From positions 1 to 41,321 of the IMG/VR virus record IMGVR_UViG_3300036985_002505: 41,321 nt of DNA; one strand, given 5' to 3'. Under the pieces are notes generated by a model that worked only from the letters and a program-made list of their open reading frames with translations, searched no databases and was not told the DNA's origin. The position numbers were made by a program, and so were the translations under genes. Numbering within the stretch: the first letter of the stretch is position 1; each line of letters begins with the position of its first letter. This DNA comes from a virus. Positions 7,636-15,840 of the stretch are shown here, one piece after another.

Positions 7636-8219
7636 GGTCTATGTTCCCAGTAGATTTCATGTTGTTGTAGATGACCTACAGGCTTGTTGTAGATAGACCA
7701 TTCAAGGATTCGATTATGAAGTTCTGGTTGGCTAAGGAACTTCTTGACTATAGGAGTTATACAATCTTCTCTTAGTTCAGCCTCTTTAAAACTAATCCTC
7801 ATAATCCCGGAACTATGCTCTAGATCTCTAACAGTTCCTGGCCCATTAAGGACTTCTAATTCTACAAAAGAAGACTGGGTGTCTCTGTAGATATTTCCCC
7901 TTACTTTACAATCTGCTGGATCAATACCCTCAAAGATATAGATACTATATCCCGCTAAGATACACTGACCTAGGATTCTACTAACTTGGCTCAAGGGGAT
8001 ATTAGGATGATGGGGACAAAGAGTATGTCCTAGTTTCTCAGTCCTGATGGACACTCTCTTGATCCCCCTTTGTTCACAACGAACCCTCTGGTGAATCCAG
8101 GCTTGAATCAAAGCATTCTTAGCTTTAGATCCTCCAACAGGTACTGGAATCGTAAGTAGAAGGTTGGGAATATTGAATCCCCAACTTTGTAGTTCCAGGA
8201 TCGAGTCTATCTTTCCCAT
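7626..8219 (-). CDS. Hypothetical protein of the replication operon
   Basis: 197 residues, family not recognised. The N-terminus (LQSWGFNIPNLLLTIPVP) and the later IYIFEGIDPADCKVRGN and FVELEVLNGPGTVRD segments suggest a mixed alpha/beta fold. I do not see enough motif to name an enzyme; ATP-grasp-like partners with similar openings were considered but not supported. It is packed between the dUTPase-like gene (start overlaps that stop by one base) and helicase (10-base overlap), so it is part of the replication operon. Confidence 0.75.
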   Translation of the reverse strand: MGKIDSILELQSWGFNIPNLLLTIPVPVGGSKAKNALIQAWIHQRVRCEQRGIKRVSIRTEKLGHTLCPHHPNIPLSQVSRILGQCILAGYSIYIFEGIDPADCKVRGNIYRDTQSSFVELEVLNGPGTVRDLEHSSGIMRISFKEAELREDCITPIVKKFLSQPELHNRILEWSIYNKPVGHLQQHEIYWEHRPWS

Positions 8220-8827
8220 TAGTAACGACTCCTAATCCGGAAGAGATTTACCTCCGACTTACGCATATAGAAGTCATACAAATCGGGGAGGGTCATACCA
8301 AGAGACCAGCAGACTCTGAGGTAGGAAAGGATGAAGGTCCTCAAGCATCCTTCGAAAGCCTTGTAGTCTGTAGCTATATCCGTCTGCTTCCAGGGCTTCA
8401 ACTTGAGGGTGTTACCTAACATCCCAGCACTTCTCACAAACCAGGTAACCGCGTAATGGTAGCTGTCACTAAGGACAGGTCTGGGTAACTGGATAACTTC
8501 TTCCCAGATGAAATAGCACTGAGAATGGATGACTAGACCCACCACGAAGTGAAGTCCATCGGCAAGTTCTTCCCACACCTTCTCTCGAGATTCTCCTGTT
8601 TCCTTAGCATCAAGAGTTTCTCCCAACTCCTCGGTGACCCTCCAGAAGAAATCCTTGAGGAGAACCTGACCCTCTCGGGTATTCGGGGGGTCAACTAGGA
8701 TAGGCCTCTTCTCGATGAGATTATAAGCCTGTTCTAATTCAACCTGTCGAGCAAAGATCCTTTCTGCAACAACCTTAGCATCTTCCGGTATTGCATAATT
8801 TCTAGCGTCGTTTACATTCATTTCCAT
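8219..8827 (-). CDS. All-alpha dUTPase/MazG-superfamily nucleotide pyrophosphatase
   Basis: 202 residues. TEELGETLDA and EELADGLHF give the paired ExxE/ExxD metal-binding helices of all-alpha NTP pyrophosphatases. The C-terminal KSEVNLFRIRSRY matches the K-x-x-x-N-x-x-R tail of dimeric dUTPases. Expected reaction: dUTP (or dCTP in some relatives) to the monophosphate plus pyrophosphate, which keeps uracil out of DNA and feeds dUMP to the thymidylate-synthase-like enzymes encoded nearby. AGGAGACA directly precedes ATG. It overlaps the nuclease gene by 10 bases. Confidence 0.85.
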   Translation of the reverse strand: MEMNVNDARNYAIPEDAKVVAERIFARQVELEQAYNLIEKRPILVDPPNTREGQVLLKDFFWRVTEELGETLDAKETGESREKVWEELADGLHFVVGLVIHSQCYFIWEEVIQLPRPVLSDSYHYAVTWFVRSAGMLGNTLKLKPWKQTDIATDYKAFEGCLRTFILSYLRVCWSLGMTLPDLYDFYMRKSEVNLFRIRSRY

Positions 8828-9543
8828 TGTCTCCTTTCAGCCGAAACTCCCCAACAATGAACACGCATCTGGCACCACTTGCATTCCTTGCTGCTCTTCG
8901 TATAAGGTTTCTTCATCATCTTCCCATCTCTAATAGCTCTAGTAATCGTAGCCATCTTCTTGAGAATCTTCTGCAGAATCTCGGGATCTCTCTGGAACCA
9001 GAAGACTTTTAATGCAGAGAAAGCTTTATCCTTGAAGATAAGGAATCCCCATTCTTTATTCATCATCTCCAGATAAGCTTGAAGTTGGTAGATATAACCT
9101 ACTTTATTCTCTTTAAGCCATTCCTCGGTCAAGACTTTAAAGGTAAAGGGATTAATACTCTTGACATCCAGAACATATTCTCCATTGTAAAGACCATCGA
9201 TAGTACCGGTAAGGGTAATAGGGAAAGTCTCCTTACCGAGTACTACCTGATAGGATTTCCAGATACTAAACTCAACATTAGTTAGTTGACCCGTCTTAGA
9301 CAACCAACTCCTAACAGCGTCATGGTGAAGGTGTCCATCCTTGAAGAGGAGGGCTAGTTCTGGGTTGATGAGCTCCCTCTCTTTTCCCATAGCAGTAAGC
9401 TGGATATACCTTGGACAATCACCCAGCTCACTACCGCGATAACTTCCAGGAATCCTTGGAGGGCGCCATTCAGCTTTTACTTCTTCTTCAACCTTCTCGA
9501 GGATGAGTGGGATGATTTGTGGCTTCTTAGATTCGGACCCCAT
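8818..9543 (-). CDS. Cas4/RecB-like PD-(D/E)XK nuclease
   Basis: 241 residues. Visible in order are SELGDCPRYIQL (first Cys, Cas4-like), GTIDGLYNGEYVLDVKS (the D...DxK catalytic core), YIYQLQAYL (the Q-x3-Y motif), and CKWCQMRVHC near the C-terminus. The four Cys could bind an iron-sulfur cluster as in Cas4 and AddB-type exonucleases. In phages such proteins act in recombination or end processing. No CRISPR array or cas genes are nearby, so an adaptation role is not indicated. The ATG start is in frame with the conserved domain, with GGAG about 11 bases upstream. Confidence 0.88.
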   Translation of the reverse strand: MGSESKKPQIIPLILEKVEEEVKAEWRPPRIPGSYRGSELGDCPRYIQLTAMGKERELINPELALLFKDGHLHHDAVRSWLSKTGQLTNVEFSIWKSYQVVLGKETFPITLTGTIDGLYNGEYVLDVKSINPFTFKVLTEEWLKENKVGYIYQLQAYLEMMNKEWGFLIFKDKAFSALKVFWFQRDPEILQKILKKMATITRAIRDGKMMKKPYTKSSKECKWCQMRVHCWGVSAERRQWK

Positions 9544-9596
9544 AAGAAGTATGCTCCGCAGGCTAGGGTAATTAAGAGGACGATTAACTCAATCAT
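9477..9596 (-). CDS. Very small membrane protein candidate
   Basis: 39 residues: an uncharged N-terminal span (IELIVLLITLACGAYFLW) and a basic, Ser-rich tail. The ATG overlaps the TGA of the preceding 34-residue frame, but the gene overlaps the nuclease start by 67 bases, which is long. It partly fills the otherwise empty gap 9544-9692. It may be a real second membrane peptide or a chance frame. Confidence 0.35.
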   Translation of the reverse strand: MIELIVLLITLACGAYFLWGPNLRSHKSSHSSSRRLKKK

Positions 9597-9693
9597 CATC
9601 TGGCCCCATTGCAGCCCAGACTAGGAGAGCTATGCATCCGATGAGGACTCCGATACCCAAGATGATGAAGAAGGTAGCGGGAGTCAGAGCCAT
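9589..9693 (-). CDS. Very small one-span membrane protein
   Basis: 34 residues, almost entirely one membrane span (TFFIILGIGVLIGCIALLVW) ending in GPDDD. The ATG overlaps the SSB stop as TAATG, with GAGG about 10 bases upstream inside the SSB acidic tail. It is the best explanation for the 150-base gap between SSB and nuclease. The function is unknown; small membrane peptides of this type can act in lysis timing or host membrane takeover. Confidence 0.5.
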   Translation of the reverse strand: MALTPATFFIILGIGVLIGCIALLVWAAMGPDDD

Positions 9694-10535
9694 TAGTCAT
9701 CGTCCTCGTCATCATCGTCATCTTCCTTCTTATCTTCATCGTCATCATCTTCTTCCCCTTCTTGAATCGGCCGCTTCTTCTTCTTAGGCTTCTCGTCTTC
9801 CTTGACTCCCTTGAACTTAAGACTGAGCTCGGCAAGAAGTTCAGCGAAGTTCTTCTTGAGATGTCCTACCATCTCTGCATACGGCATGAACTCAAGGACT
9901 TCTGAGTCGAGATCCGGAAGCTTACTTTCCCAATCATCAAGTCCGATCGGAGTAGCTCTGGGACGAACCATGTACTCATAGCGAGTATCATTCATCCCAG
10001 CTCCCGTCCTCTTAATCTTAACATCATGTCCCTCTTCAGGATCAGTGATATCCCCAAAGTCTGAGTCCTCCATAGCGGACATGAGAGCATCGATGAACTT
10101 CTTGTTACCCCCAAACATGTAGACCTTCTCGTCAACTGCTTCGCCCTCTTTCTTGGGTCGGACAATCAGATTAACCCAGTACTTCGGACGAACCCGGAGA
10201 CGGTCTCCCAACTCCTTGTGTTCATCATCACCCGAGTTACGAAGAGCATCGACCAAGGTACAGACTGGACACTCTCCCTTACCCGAAACCCTCTTGCAAG
10301 CAATAGCTCTGTCTCTACCCCCAATGGAGAACCCATAGTGAAGGCCCCCCGTCAGGAAGAAAGAACCATCAGCGGATGGTCCCCAAGGGGGCATGATTCG
10401 AATGATCGTAGTAGTATTAGGCTTAGCCTTGAACCACTTGTTGTCTCCCCCCATCTCCTGATACCTAGCACGAACCTTGTCTAGGTTAGTCTTATGGGGA
10501 TTGGCGGGTTTCTTAACAACTAAGGTCTTCTTCAT
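9693..10535 (-). CDS. Single-stranded DNA-binding protein (gp32-like)
   Basis: 280 residues from ATG 10535. A basic N-terminus is followed by WFKAKPNTTTIIRIMPPWG and HYGFSIGGRDRAIACKR, then GECPVC, giving an OB-fold with a likely zinc site as in T4-like gp32. The last 40 residues are a Lys-rich segment and then a nearly pure Asp/Glu tail, the usual protein-interaction tail of phage SSBs. It would coat single strands and recruit polymerase and primase. GGAG lies about 10 bases before ATG 10535; upstream in-frame starts lie inside the polymerase gene. The gene overlaps the polymerase end by 23 bases. Confidence 0.85.
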   Translation of the reverse strand: MKKTLVVKKPANPHKTNLDKVRARYQEMGGDNKWFKAKPNTTTIIRIMPPWGPSADGSFFLTGGLHYGFSIGGRDRAIACKRVSGKGECPVCTLVDALRNSGDDEHKELGDRLRVRPKYWVNLIVRPKKEGEAVDEKVYMFGGNKKFIDALMSAMEDSDFGDITDPEEGHDVKIKRTGAGMNDTRYEYMVRPRATPIGLDDWESKLPDLDSEVLEFMPYAEMVGHLKKNFAELLAELSLKFKGVKEDEKPKKKKRPIQEGEEDDDDEDKKEDDDDDEDDD

Positions 10536-12921
10536 AAACTTCCATCTCCTTCCAGTTAGGACCAATCTTTATCTCTACGTCCATCGGGACATCTAGGCGA
10601 ATTCCGAACCTTCTTAAATCCGGATTTCTAAAAGCATCTCTGAAAGTCTTAGCAACTTCAAGTCTAGAATCATTATGAACATCGATAATCCAAGCATCAT
10701 GGACCCCTGCAACGAGATGCCAACGCTTGACTTTCTTCCCCTTCAAAGAAGTCCTCGCATTCCAACCACACTCAACTGTGAAATCGGATAGACCCCCCTG
10801 GATAGGGGAATTAACTGCTTGACGAATCGCCTCCTTTGCTTGATAGGTGTCTGGGTCCATGATGGGGAGTCTTCTAACCCTACCGAAGATCGAGGTAACT
10901 TGATGGTCTCTTAAGACTCTAGCCTTCATCTTTCTGACATAGGGCATCCAGTCGGGGAATTCTGCTTGCCATTCCTTAATGAACTGTCTTGCTTCATCAA
11001 CTGAGCATTTCATCTCTTCAGCCATCTTGTATTCACCAGCACCATAAAGGATTCCGAAGTTAACTACCTTAGCTTTCTTTCTTTGCTTCTCTGTTACTTC
11101 TGACTCAGGGATTCTAAGAACTCGTGCAGCGACTGAACGATGAATATCTTTAGTACCGGATCTGAAAGCCTCAAGGAGGGCTTTCTCTTTAGCATAATGA
11201 GCAGCGAGTCTGAGTTCACCTTGAGATACGTCCACCTGCATGAGATTCCCCTCGGGACCGTATCGAGAGATAAATAGACGTTTGATATCTCCATCCCTTG
11301 GAATATTCTGGAAATTAGGGTCAGTACACGAGAGTCTGCCCGTGACAGTTCCATGGAGCTTAAAGTTCGGATGGACCAAGTCTCCAGGCCTGATAAAGTC
11401 CCATAACCCCAGGATGTATGTAGATAGAAGCTTTTTGGTTTCCCTGAGGTAGAGGATATGCTTGATGAACCTTCTTTGTTTTCCATCAAGTCCCCTTTCA
11501 AGGAGCTTGAGTAGTGTGTCTTCGGCAGTATTCTTAACCGGGGGAGATTTCCAATCCTTAGGCTTACCTAGAGCAGGTAGATCCCACTCATCATAGAGCC
11601 AATGTCCTACCTGTTGCCAAGAATCGATGTTGATCTCTTCCCCGATTAACTCATTCAACTTAGCTTGTCTTCTATCAACTCTCTTCTGGTAAAGTTCTCC
11701 CATCTCATCAATCAAAGAAACATCTACCTTAAATCCTGAATGTTCTACTTCTGCAAAGAGTCTTACAGCATCCATCTGCATGGCCATCAGGGGTCCAAGT
11801 CCTGCTCTTCTAATCCTAGGAGCAAAGACCTTACCAAGTCTTAGAGCACTATCTACATCTGCGCAACCATATCGAGTAAGAACAGGAAGGGGGACATCTC
11901 TAAACCGAGTAAGCTTGTTCTCCTTCATGTACTTGTGAAGTTCTTGCTTGTGATCCTTGATGGGGGTAAACATAGAAGCCATGGATTCAAGATCCTTCTC
12001 CCGCATGTTCTCATCAAGGAGGTGACCTCCGATCAGGGTACAGAAGATCTTGCACTTAGGCCAATGCCCCATGAGTTGATGATACCACTTCAACTCGAAC
12101 TTCATGTTATGGTTAACCCACTGAGCATTAGGTCGATTGACCACACTCTTGAGCCAGGTCTTAGTCTCAGGATTCCAGGGAACTAGGTAGGCTTCTCCTT
12201 CGAGAGTGCAGACCTGAAGACAGATCATATCCATACCGGGGAGGTACGGGTCTAAGCTATCAGTCTCGAAGTCTATGGAGAAGAGTCCCCCGATGTAAGG
12301 GATCTTCCTTACTGAGTCAACGTAGATGTACTTAGTCTTCTCAGCTTTAGGGGGACCATACTTCATAATCTCCATCGCCCATTCAAAATCTTTGACTATC
12401 GTCTCAACAAGGTAGTCATTCCGAAGAGCTGCCGCAGGATGGTAAGTAACGACCACCGGGATTTTCGGGAATGGGTCCGTCGTGTAGTGGAGACGGTTTC
12501 TGGCTGATCCGATAGTAACTTTCTGTTGCAACAATCCCTGACCTGCGACAGCTCCGAGGGCAATGATAAGTTTAGGTTGGACAAGCTTAACTTCTTTCTT
12601 GAGATACCTACGGCAGGCGTCAATCTCTGACGGCTTGGGTTTAGAGCCTTCTTCAAGTCTACAGTGAATAGCGTTAGATATGAAAATGCTTTCACGTTTG
12701 ATCGAGAACGCACTGAGGATCGAACTGAGAAGTTTACCTGACTTCCCTTGGAGAGAGCCGCTAAGATCCTCTTCTCTATAACTTGGAGCTTCTCCAACGA
12801 GCATGAGCTCAGCTGGATATGCACCCTGTCCGATAAGACAGACACTCTGTGCCCCCTTGTGTAGTTGACATCGTGTACACTCTGGGTTCCTGATTAGATC
12901 AGAAAGAGAGTTGTTCGACAC
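10513..12921 (-). CDS. Family A DNA polymerase fused to a uracil-DNA glycosylase domain
   Basis: 802 residues in three parts. Residues 1-190: UDG family 4/5-type domain with Cys15-x2-Cys18 (iron-sulfur ligands), VGEAPS, and a TYHPAA motif. About 205-395: DEDDy 3'-5' proofreading exonuclease (FSIDFETD, HNMKFEL, YGCADVD). About 440-802: PolA core with GTVTGRLSC, motif A QVDVSQGELR (the usual DYSQIELR altered at two positions), motif B KVVNFGILYG and motif C GVHDAW. It should copy the genome while the N-terminal part removes or senses uracil. SPO1-like phages also have such fusions. The GTG start has GGAGG 6 bases upstream. Confidence 0.93.
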   Translation of the reverse strand: MSNNSLSDLIRNPECTRCQLHKGAQSVCLIGQGAYPAELMLVGEAPSYREEDLSGSLQGKSGKLLSSILSAFSIKRESIFISNAIHCRLEEGSKPKPSEIDACRRYLKKEVKLVQPKLIIALGAVAGQGLLQQKVTIGSARNRLHYTTDPFPKIPVVVTYHPAAALRNDYLVETIVKDFEWAMEIMKYGPPKAEKTKYIYVDSVRKIPYIGGLFSIDFETDSLDPYLPGMDMICLQVCTLEGEAYLVPWNPETKTWLKSVVNRPNAQWVNHNMKFELKWYHQLMGHWPKCKIFCTLIGGHLLDENMREKDLESMASMFTPIKDHKQELHKYMKENKLTRFRDVPLPVLTRYGCADVDSALRLGKVFAPRIRRAGLGPLMAMQMDAVRLFAEVEHSGFKVDVSLIDEMGELYQKRVDRRQAKLNELIGEEINIDSWQQVGHWLYDEWDLPALGKPKDWKSPPVKNTAEDTLLKLLERGLDGKQRRFIKHILYLRETKKLLSTYILGLWDFIRPGDLVHPNFKLHGTVTGRLSCTDPNFQNIPRDGDIKRLFISRYGPEGNLMQVDVSQGELRLAAHYAKEKALLEAFRSGTKDIHRSVAARVLRIPESEVTEKQRKKAKVVNFGILYGAGEYKMAEEMKCSVDEARQFIKEWQAEFPDWMPYVRKMKARVLRDHQVTSIFGRVRRLPIMDPDTYQAKEAIRQAVNSPIQGGLSDFTVECGWNARTSLKGKKVKRWHLVAGVHDAWIIDVHNDSRLEVAKTFRDAFRNPDLRRFGIRLDVPMDVEIKIGPNWKEMEVYEEDLSC

Positions 12922-13423
12922 GGATTACCTCCGAGCCAATGGAGCTCAAGAATTTCTTTGAATCGCTGTCATCCCTATAAAGACAATAATATATTGAAGA
13001 AACCCCAAAGGCAATACAAAGTTTAACACAGTTCACGCAAGGATACAAAGACGTCCAGACTATTTTTGTACCAGGACTGTCTATCGTAATCTCGCTATGG
13101 ATTAGCGCGTTAACTTCTGCGTGAATGCAGCGGATACAATGTCCCCCCTCTCCCAACAAGCAACCGATAGTCTCTTCATCTTCATCTTCATCTATGCAGT
13201 GGGGAGTTCCTTTTGGAGATCCATTGTACCCAGCTCCTACTAATCGGTTATTGACAGTAACTACAGCTCCTACCTTTGCTCTGGAACAAGTACTTCTACG
13301 GGCAAGGGAAAAAACTAGGCCCCTGTACAATTCTTCCCTGCTTATCCGCAAGGAACTGAGGTATTCTTTCGCGGTATCGGAGGTGCATTCTCCGCTCGGG
13401 TTTCCACTTAGACTCGTATCCAT
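12899..13423 (-). CDS. dCMP deaminase (ComEB-like)
   Basis: 174 residues from ATG 13423 (GAGGG 6 bases upstream); ATG 13429 is an equally possible start. Zinc-site motifs are HAEVNAL and YPCVNC; the preceding SRAKVGAVV, AGYNGSPKGTPHC and GGHCIRC segments match deoxycytidylate deaminases. Reaction: dCMP to dUMP, the substrate of thymidylate synthase-type enzymes. The gene overlaps the upstream TS-like gene by about 128 bases, far more than others here, because the conserved domain starts before that stop. It also overlaps the polymerase start by 23 bases. The N-terminal 35 residues before ISREELYRG are not conserved-looking. Confidence 0.88.
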   Translation of the reverse strand: MDTSLSGNPSGECTSDTAKEYLSSLRISREELYRGLVFSLARRSTCSRAKVGAVVTVNNRLVGAGYNGSPKGTPHCIDEDEDEETIGCLLGEGGHCIRCIHAEVNALIHSEITIDSPGTKIVWTSLYPCVNCVKLCIAFGVSSIYYCLYRDDSDSKKFLSSIGSEVIRVEQLSF

Positions 13424-14066
13424 GAACATCCCTCGCTTTCCTAATAGACTGCATACACATGTCATGGAACCGATACTTCTCAGGTTCAAGCTTGAAGCCT
13501 GGGGCAATCATATCGAACAAAGGAAACCACTGGGCCAAGTTGTAAGCTAATCCTAAGTGGATACGAACTAGACCAAGCTTAGCATACATCCAATCAGGTA
13601 CTGCCCTTTGGAACACCGAATTGAGGAAATGGAAATCTGCTCCCAAAGTCTTAGTAACCTCCGAAGCTCTGATAAAGACGTTGACATAGAGCTGTGTAGG
13701 AGAAAAGTAGAACATTGCTCCAACCATACAGGGCGGAGTCTTTTTTCTCCCTGTCCCGAAAGCAAGACCATGAGTGCTATGTCTATCGGGTCTCCTGCCA
13801 TCCATATAGGCCCTACATTTCTGTAGAGACTCAACATTGAGATAGTTCCTTTCCAGTCTCCCCATACGGAGTCTAGGGTTGTAACCTAGTTCGTTCAAGG
13901 GAACTATACGACTGAATTCCCCATTCCAATCTTTAATCTCAAGAGTCACGTTAGGAACCATATGCCTATTACCCAGCCTTACGGGTTGTAAAGCTCCTGC
14001 ATTCAGCATTGTCTTGTTAAGTTGAAGCCAAGCACCAGCAGGATCATTGGCTTGAATGATGAACAT
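13296..14066 (-). CDS. Diverged thymidylate-synthase-fold enzyme, second copy
   Basis: 256 residues. PPC at 111-113 aligns with the catalytic Cys region, FIRASEV (R133) with the QRSxD phosphate-binding motif, and LGADFHF puts Asp144 where thymidylate synthase has Asn177 (E. coli numbering). Ser167 is replaced by Ala and Asp169 by Glu, so it is more diverged than its neighbour. Known relatives with Asp at this position act on dCMP (T4 gp42 hydroxymethylase). The likely role is making a modified pyrimidine nucleotide, alone or as a heteromer with the product of 14067-14804. It starts directly after that gene's stop, with AGGGG upstream. Confidence 0.65.
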   Translation of the reverse strand: MFIIQANDPAGAWLQLNKTMLNAGALQPVRLGNRHMVPNVTLEIKDWNGEFSRIVPLNELGYNPRLRMGRLERNYLNVESLQKCRAYMDGRRPDRHSTHGLAFGTGRKKTPPCMVGAMFYFSPTQLYVNVFIRASEVTKTLGADFHFLNSVFQRAVPDWMYAKLGLVRIHLGLAYNLAQWFPLFDMIAPGFKLEPEKYRFHDMCMQSIRKARDVHGYESKWKPERRMHLRYRERIPQFLADKQGRIVQGPSFFPCP

Positions 14067-14804
14067 CTAGAAGATACCCCTTGGCTTGAGATCTTTTTCG
14101 AAAGCATGAAGGGAACCGAACTGCATGATTACCCGGGAAATCTCATCCTTTCCTGCGACGTACTTGGATAAGAGCCAGGAGATCGAAAGATCAATAGGAA
14201 AATGGGTGTAAAGATCGCAGGAACGCATGTTGTGAATCAAGTAACAGATTCCATTCCTGTAAAGAATCTGATAATACATAGTACAAGGAACTCTAGCTAT
14301 CCCACCCCGATTCATACTATCCAGATGAGCATCATATATCTGAATTACTAACTGTCTGGAAGAAGGGTCTTTATCACTTCTCAGGAAGTTAGTACTCTTC
14401 ATCTGATTAAGAACTAATTGATCCCCCGTGAAGGGAGCTCTAAGCTCATGCATCCGTTCTGAGTAAGTATAACTAAACCTACCCCCATGCAGGAACTTAT
14501 TCCAAACATCAGGCCTTTCCATCCAAGCTAAGCCTGGATTAGGGGGATTCAACGGCTGGATTCTTTCTGAGAATTCAGCTTCTACATAACGTCTACAATC
14601 TCTTCCATCCTTCAACCCCAAAGTCTCAAAGGTCTCAGGCCAATCTTGTCCATCGAGCAAAGTGAAACTGTACCCTACAATCTCTCTGCTTTCTACTTCT
14701 CCTACTTGATCCTGGACAGATTTATTCTTGACTTTATGACCCATCTCCCAGAGATCTCTTTCTACTTCTTTTACCGCCTCGACAGCTGATTGAAAGATAC
14801 GCAT
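14067..14804 (-). CDS. Thymidylate-synthase-like enzyme, possible dCMP hydroxymethylase
   Basis: 245 residues. SSRQLV (about 148-153) matches the SRQAV-type phosphate motif, RVPCTMYYQ contains catalytic Cys174, MRSCDLY has R194, S195 and D197, and FPIDLS puts Asp205 at the Asn177 position that selects uracil over cytosine. GSLHAF supplies His233; the partner Tyr is Phe. Asp at that position is the known signature of dCMP hydroxymethylase, so a 5-substituted dCMP product is suggested, though some phage TS-like enzymes of this type are untested. It overlaps the primase end by 34 bases; GGAG precedes the start. Confidence 0.75.
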   Translation of the reverse strand: MRIFQSAVEAVKEVERDLWEMGHKVKNKSVQDQVGEVESREIVGYSFTLLDGQDWPETFETLGLKDGRDCRRYVEAEFSERIQPLNPPNPGLAWMERPDVWNKFLHGGRFSYTYSERMHELRAPFTGDQLVLNQMKSTNFLRSDKDPSSRQLVIQIYDAHLDSMNRGGIARVPCTMYYQILYRNGICYLIHNMRSCDLYTHFPIDLSISWLLSKYVAGKDEISRVIMQFGSLHAFEKDLKPRGIF

Positions 14805-15694
14805 TCTTGAAAGATCTCCTTCAAAGTTACAAGGTCTGTATCTCCTGGATCCCCATTAAGTTGAAGGCTATTACAGATGTAAGCTTTCCCTCCCCGAGCC
14901 TTAATCTCAGTAGCCATCATTACAGAATACTTCCAAGCATCTTTGTCAAGTAAGATCAGGACAGGTCTCGTTACTGAGATATTTACTGCTAATGCAAGTT
15001 GTTGCTCAGTCAGTTGCTTACCTAGAATAGCCTTAGCATGAGCAACTCTAGAGATCCTAAGAGCATCAAAGATACCTTCACACAGTACTGTGTAAGGAGT
15101 CTCAGGTTGATTCTTGGGGGTGAAGAAGGTACCTGCTTTAGGCCAAGGAGCATTAACATACTTAGTATCACCACTAAGTTTTCTGCATACGAAGTAGCTT
15201 AAGTCTCCCGATTCATACATAGGGAAAATTACTGAGTCAGAGTAGATTCCTGATCTGTCTAGAGAGACCTGAATATCATTCTGAATTATCTCTCTAGGAG
15301 TTAAACCTCTGGTAGATACTAAGTACTTATAGTACCTATTATAGGTATCATTTAAATAGAACTCAGACTGATCTGAAGATACCTCCAATAATGATTCAGA
15401 TCTAGGTAGAGACTTAACTATTTTTGTTTTCTGAACGGTTATGGCGTCGACTATTTTTGTCCTGAAGCTATCGAGGTTTCCCCATAATTTGTTTCCTGTA
15501 TTCACCTTACCCCGAGCTTCGCATTTGAAGCAATGAAAGACACCTTTACTCAGATTGACATAGCAGTGGTGACTTTCATCTTGACAGAAGAGGCAGTTGA
15601 TCCTTATCTCTCCCTGAGATCCTGATAGTTGAGAACAAGAATTCAACTGTTCTATAGATATTTCCAGTCTTTGGGACCTTCCCGAAAGTCTCAT
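14771..15694 (-). CDS. DNA primase (zinc ribbon plus TOPRIM)
   Basis: 307 residues from ATG 15694, which has a full AGGAGG 4 bases upstream. ATG 15741 (MMSELL) is an alternative; an even longer frame would read through element B. The N-terminal zinc ribbon is CLFC...HHC...CFKC (template recognition). The TOPRIM region has VLCEGIFDALR (catalytic Glu) and VLILLDKDAW (DxD-type acidic pair). It would lay down RNA primers for the separate DnaB-type helicase and PolA. It is the first gene of the replication operon after element B, which is probably its control region. Confidence 0.88.
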   Translation of the reverse strand: MRLSGRSQRLEISIEQLNSCSQLSGSQGEIRINCLFCQDESHHCYVNLSKGVFHCFKCEARGKVNTGNKLWGNLDSFRTKIVDAITVQKTKIVKSLPRSESLLEVSSDQSEFYLNDTYNRYYKYLVSTRGLTPREIIQNDIQVSLDRSGIYSDSVIFPMYESGDLSYFVCRKLSGDTKYVNAPWPKAGTFFTPKNQPETPYTVLCEGIFDALRISRVAHAKAILGKQLTEQQLALAVNISVTRPVLILLDKDAWKYSVMMATEIKARGGKAYICNSLQLNGDPGDTDLVTLKEIFQECVSFNQLSRR

Positions 15695-15743
15695 AGAACC
15701 TCCTGAGAATGATACTAAATACAGGAGTTCGGACATCATTCCT

Positions 15744-15840
15744 ATTTTAAGCTTGAGGATATTGTGTAAGATTTGATGCAGAGGGTGTACTAGGGTGATA
15801 CCCTTAGGTGTATATCCCACTTTGCAAGAAGGCCGGAGAG
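15744..15840 (-). repeat. Composite intergenic palindromic element, copy B
   Basis: On the minus strand it reads CTTCTTGCAAAG, GGGATATACACC, the core (15791-15805, one arm mismatch to AAGGGTATCACCCTT), then CAATATCCTCAAGCTT. This copy lacks the TTGACA block, which reads CCGGCC instead. It lies 50 bases upstream of the primase start. It partly overlaps a separate perfect inverted repeat: GGTGTATATCCCA (15807-15819) and its complement (15861-15873). Confidence 0.8.

Noticed and set aside
8818-9543. Cas4-like gene as a sign of a CRISPR system
   Set aside because: No direct-repeat array and no cas1, cas2 or effector genes were seen; it fits a phage recombination nuclease.
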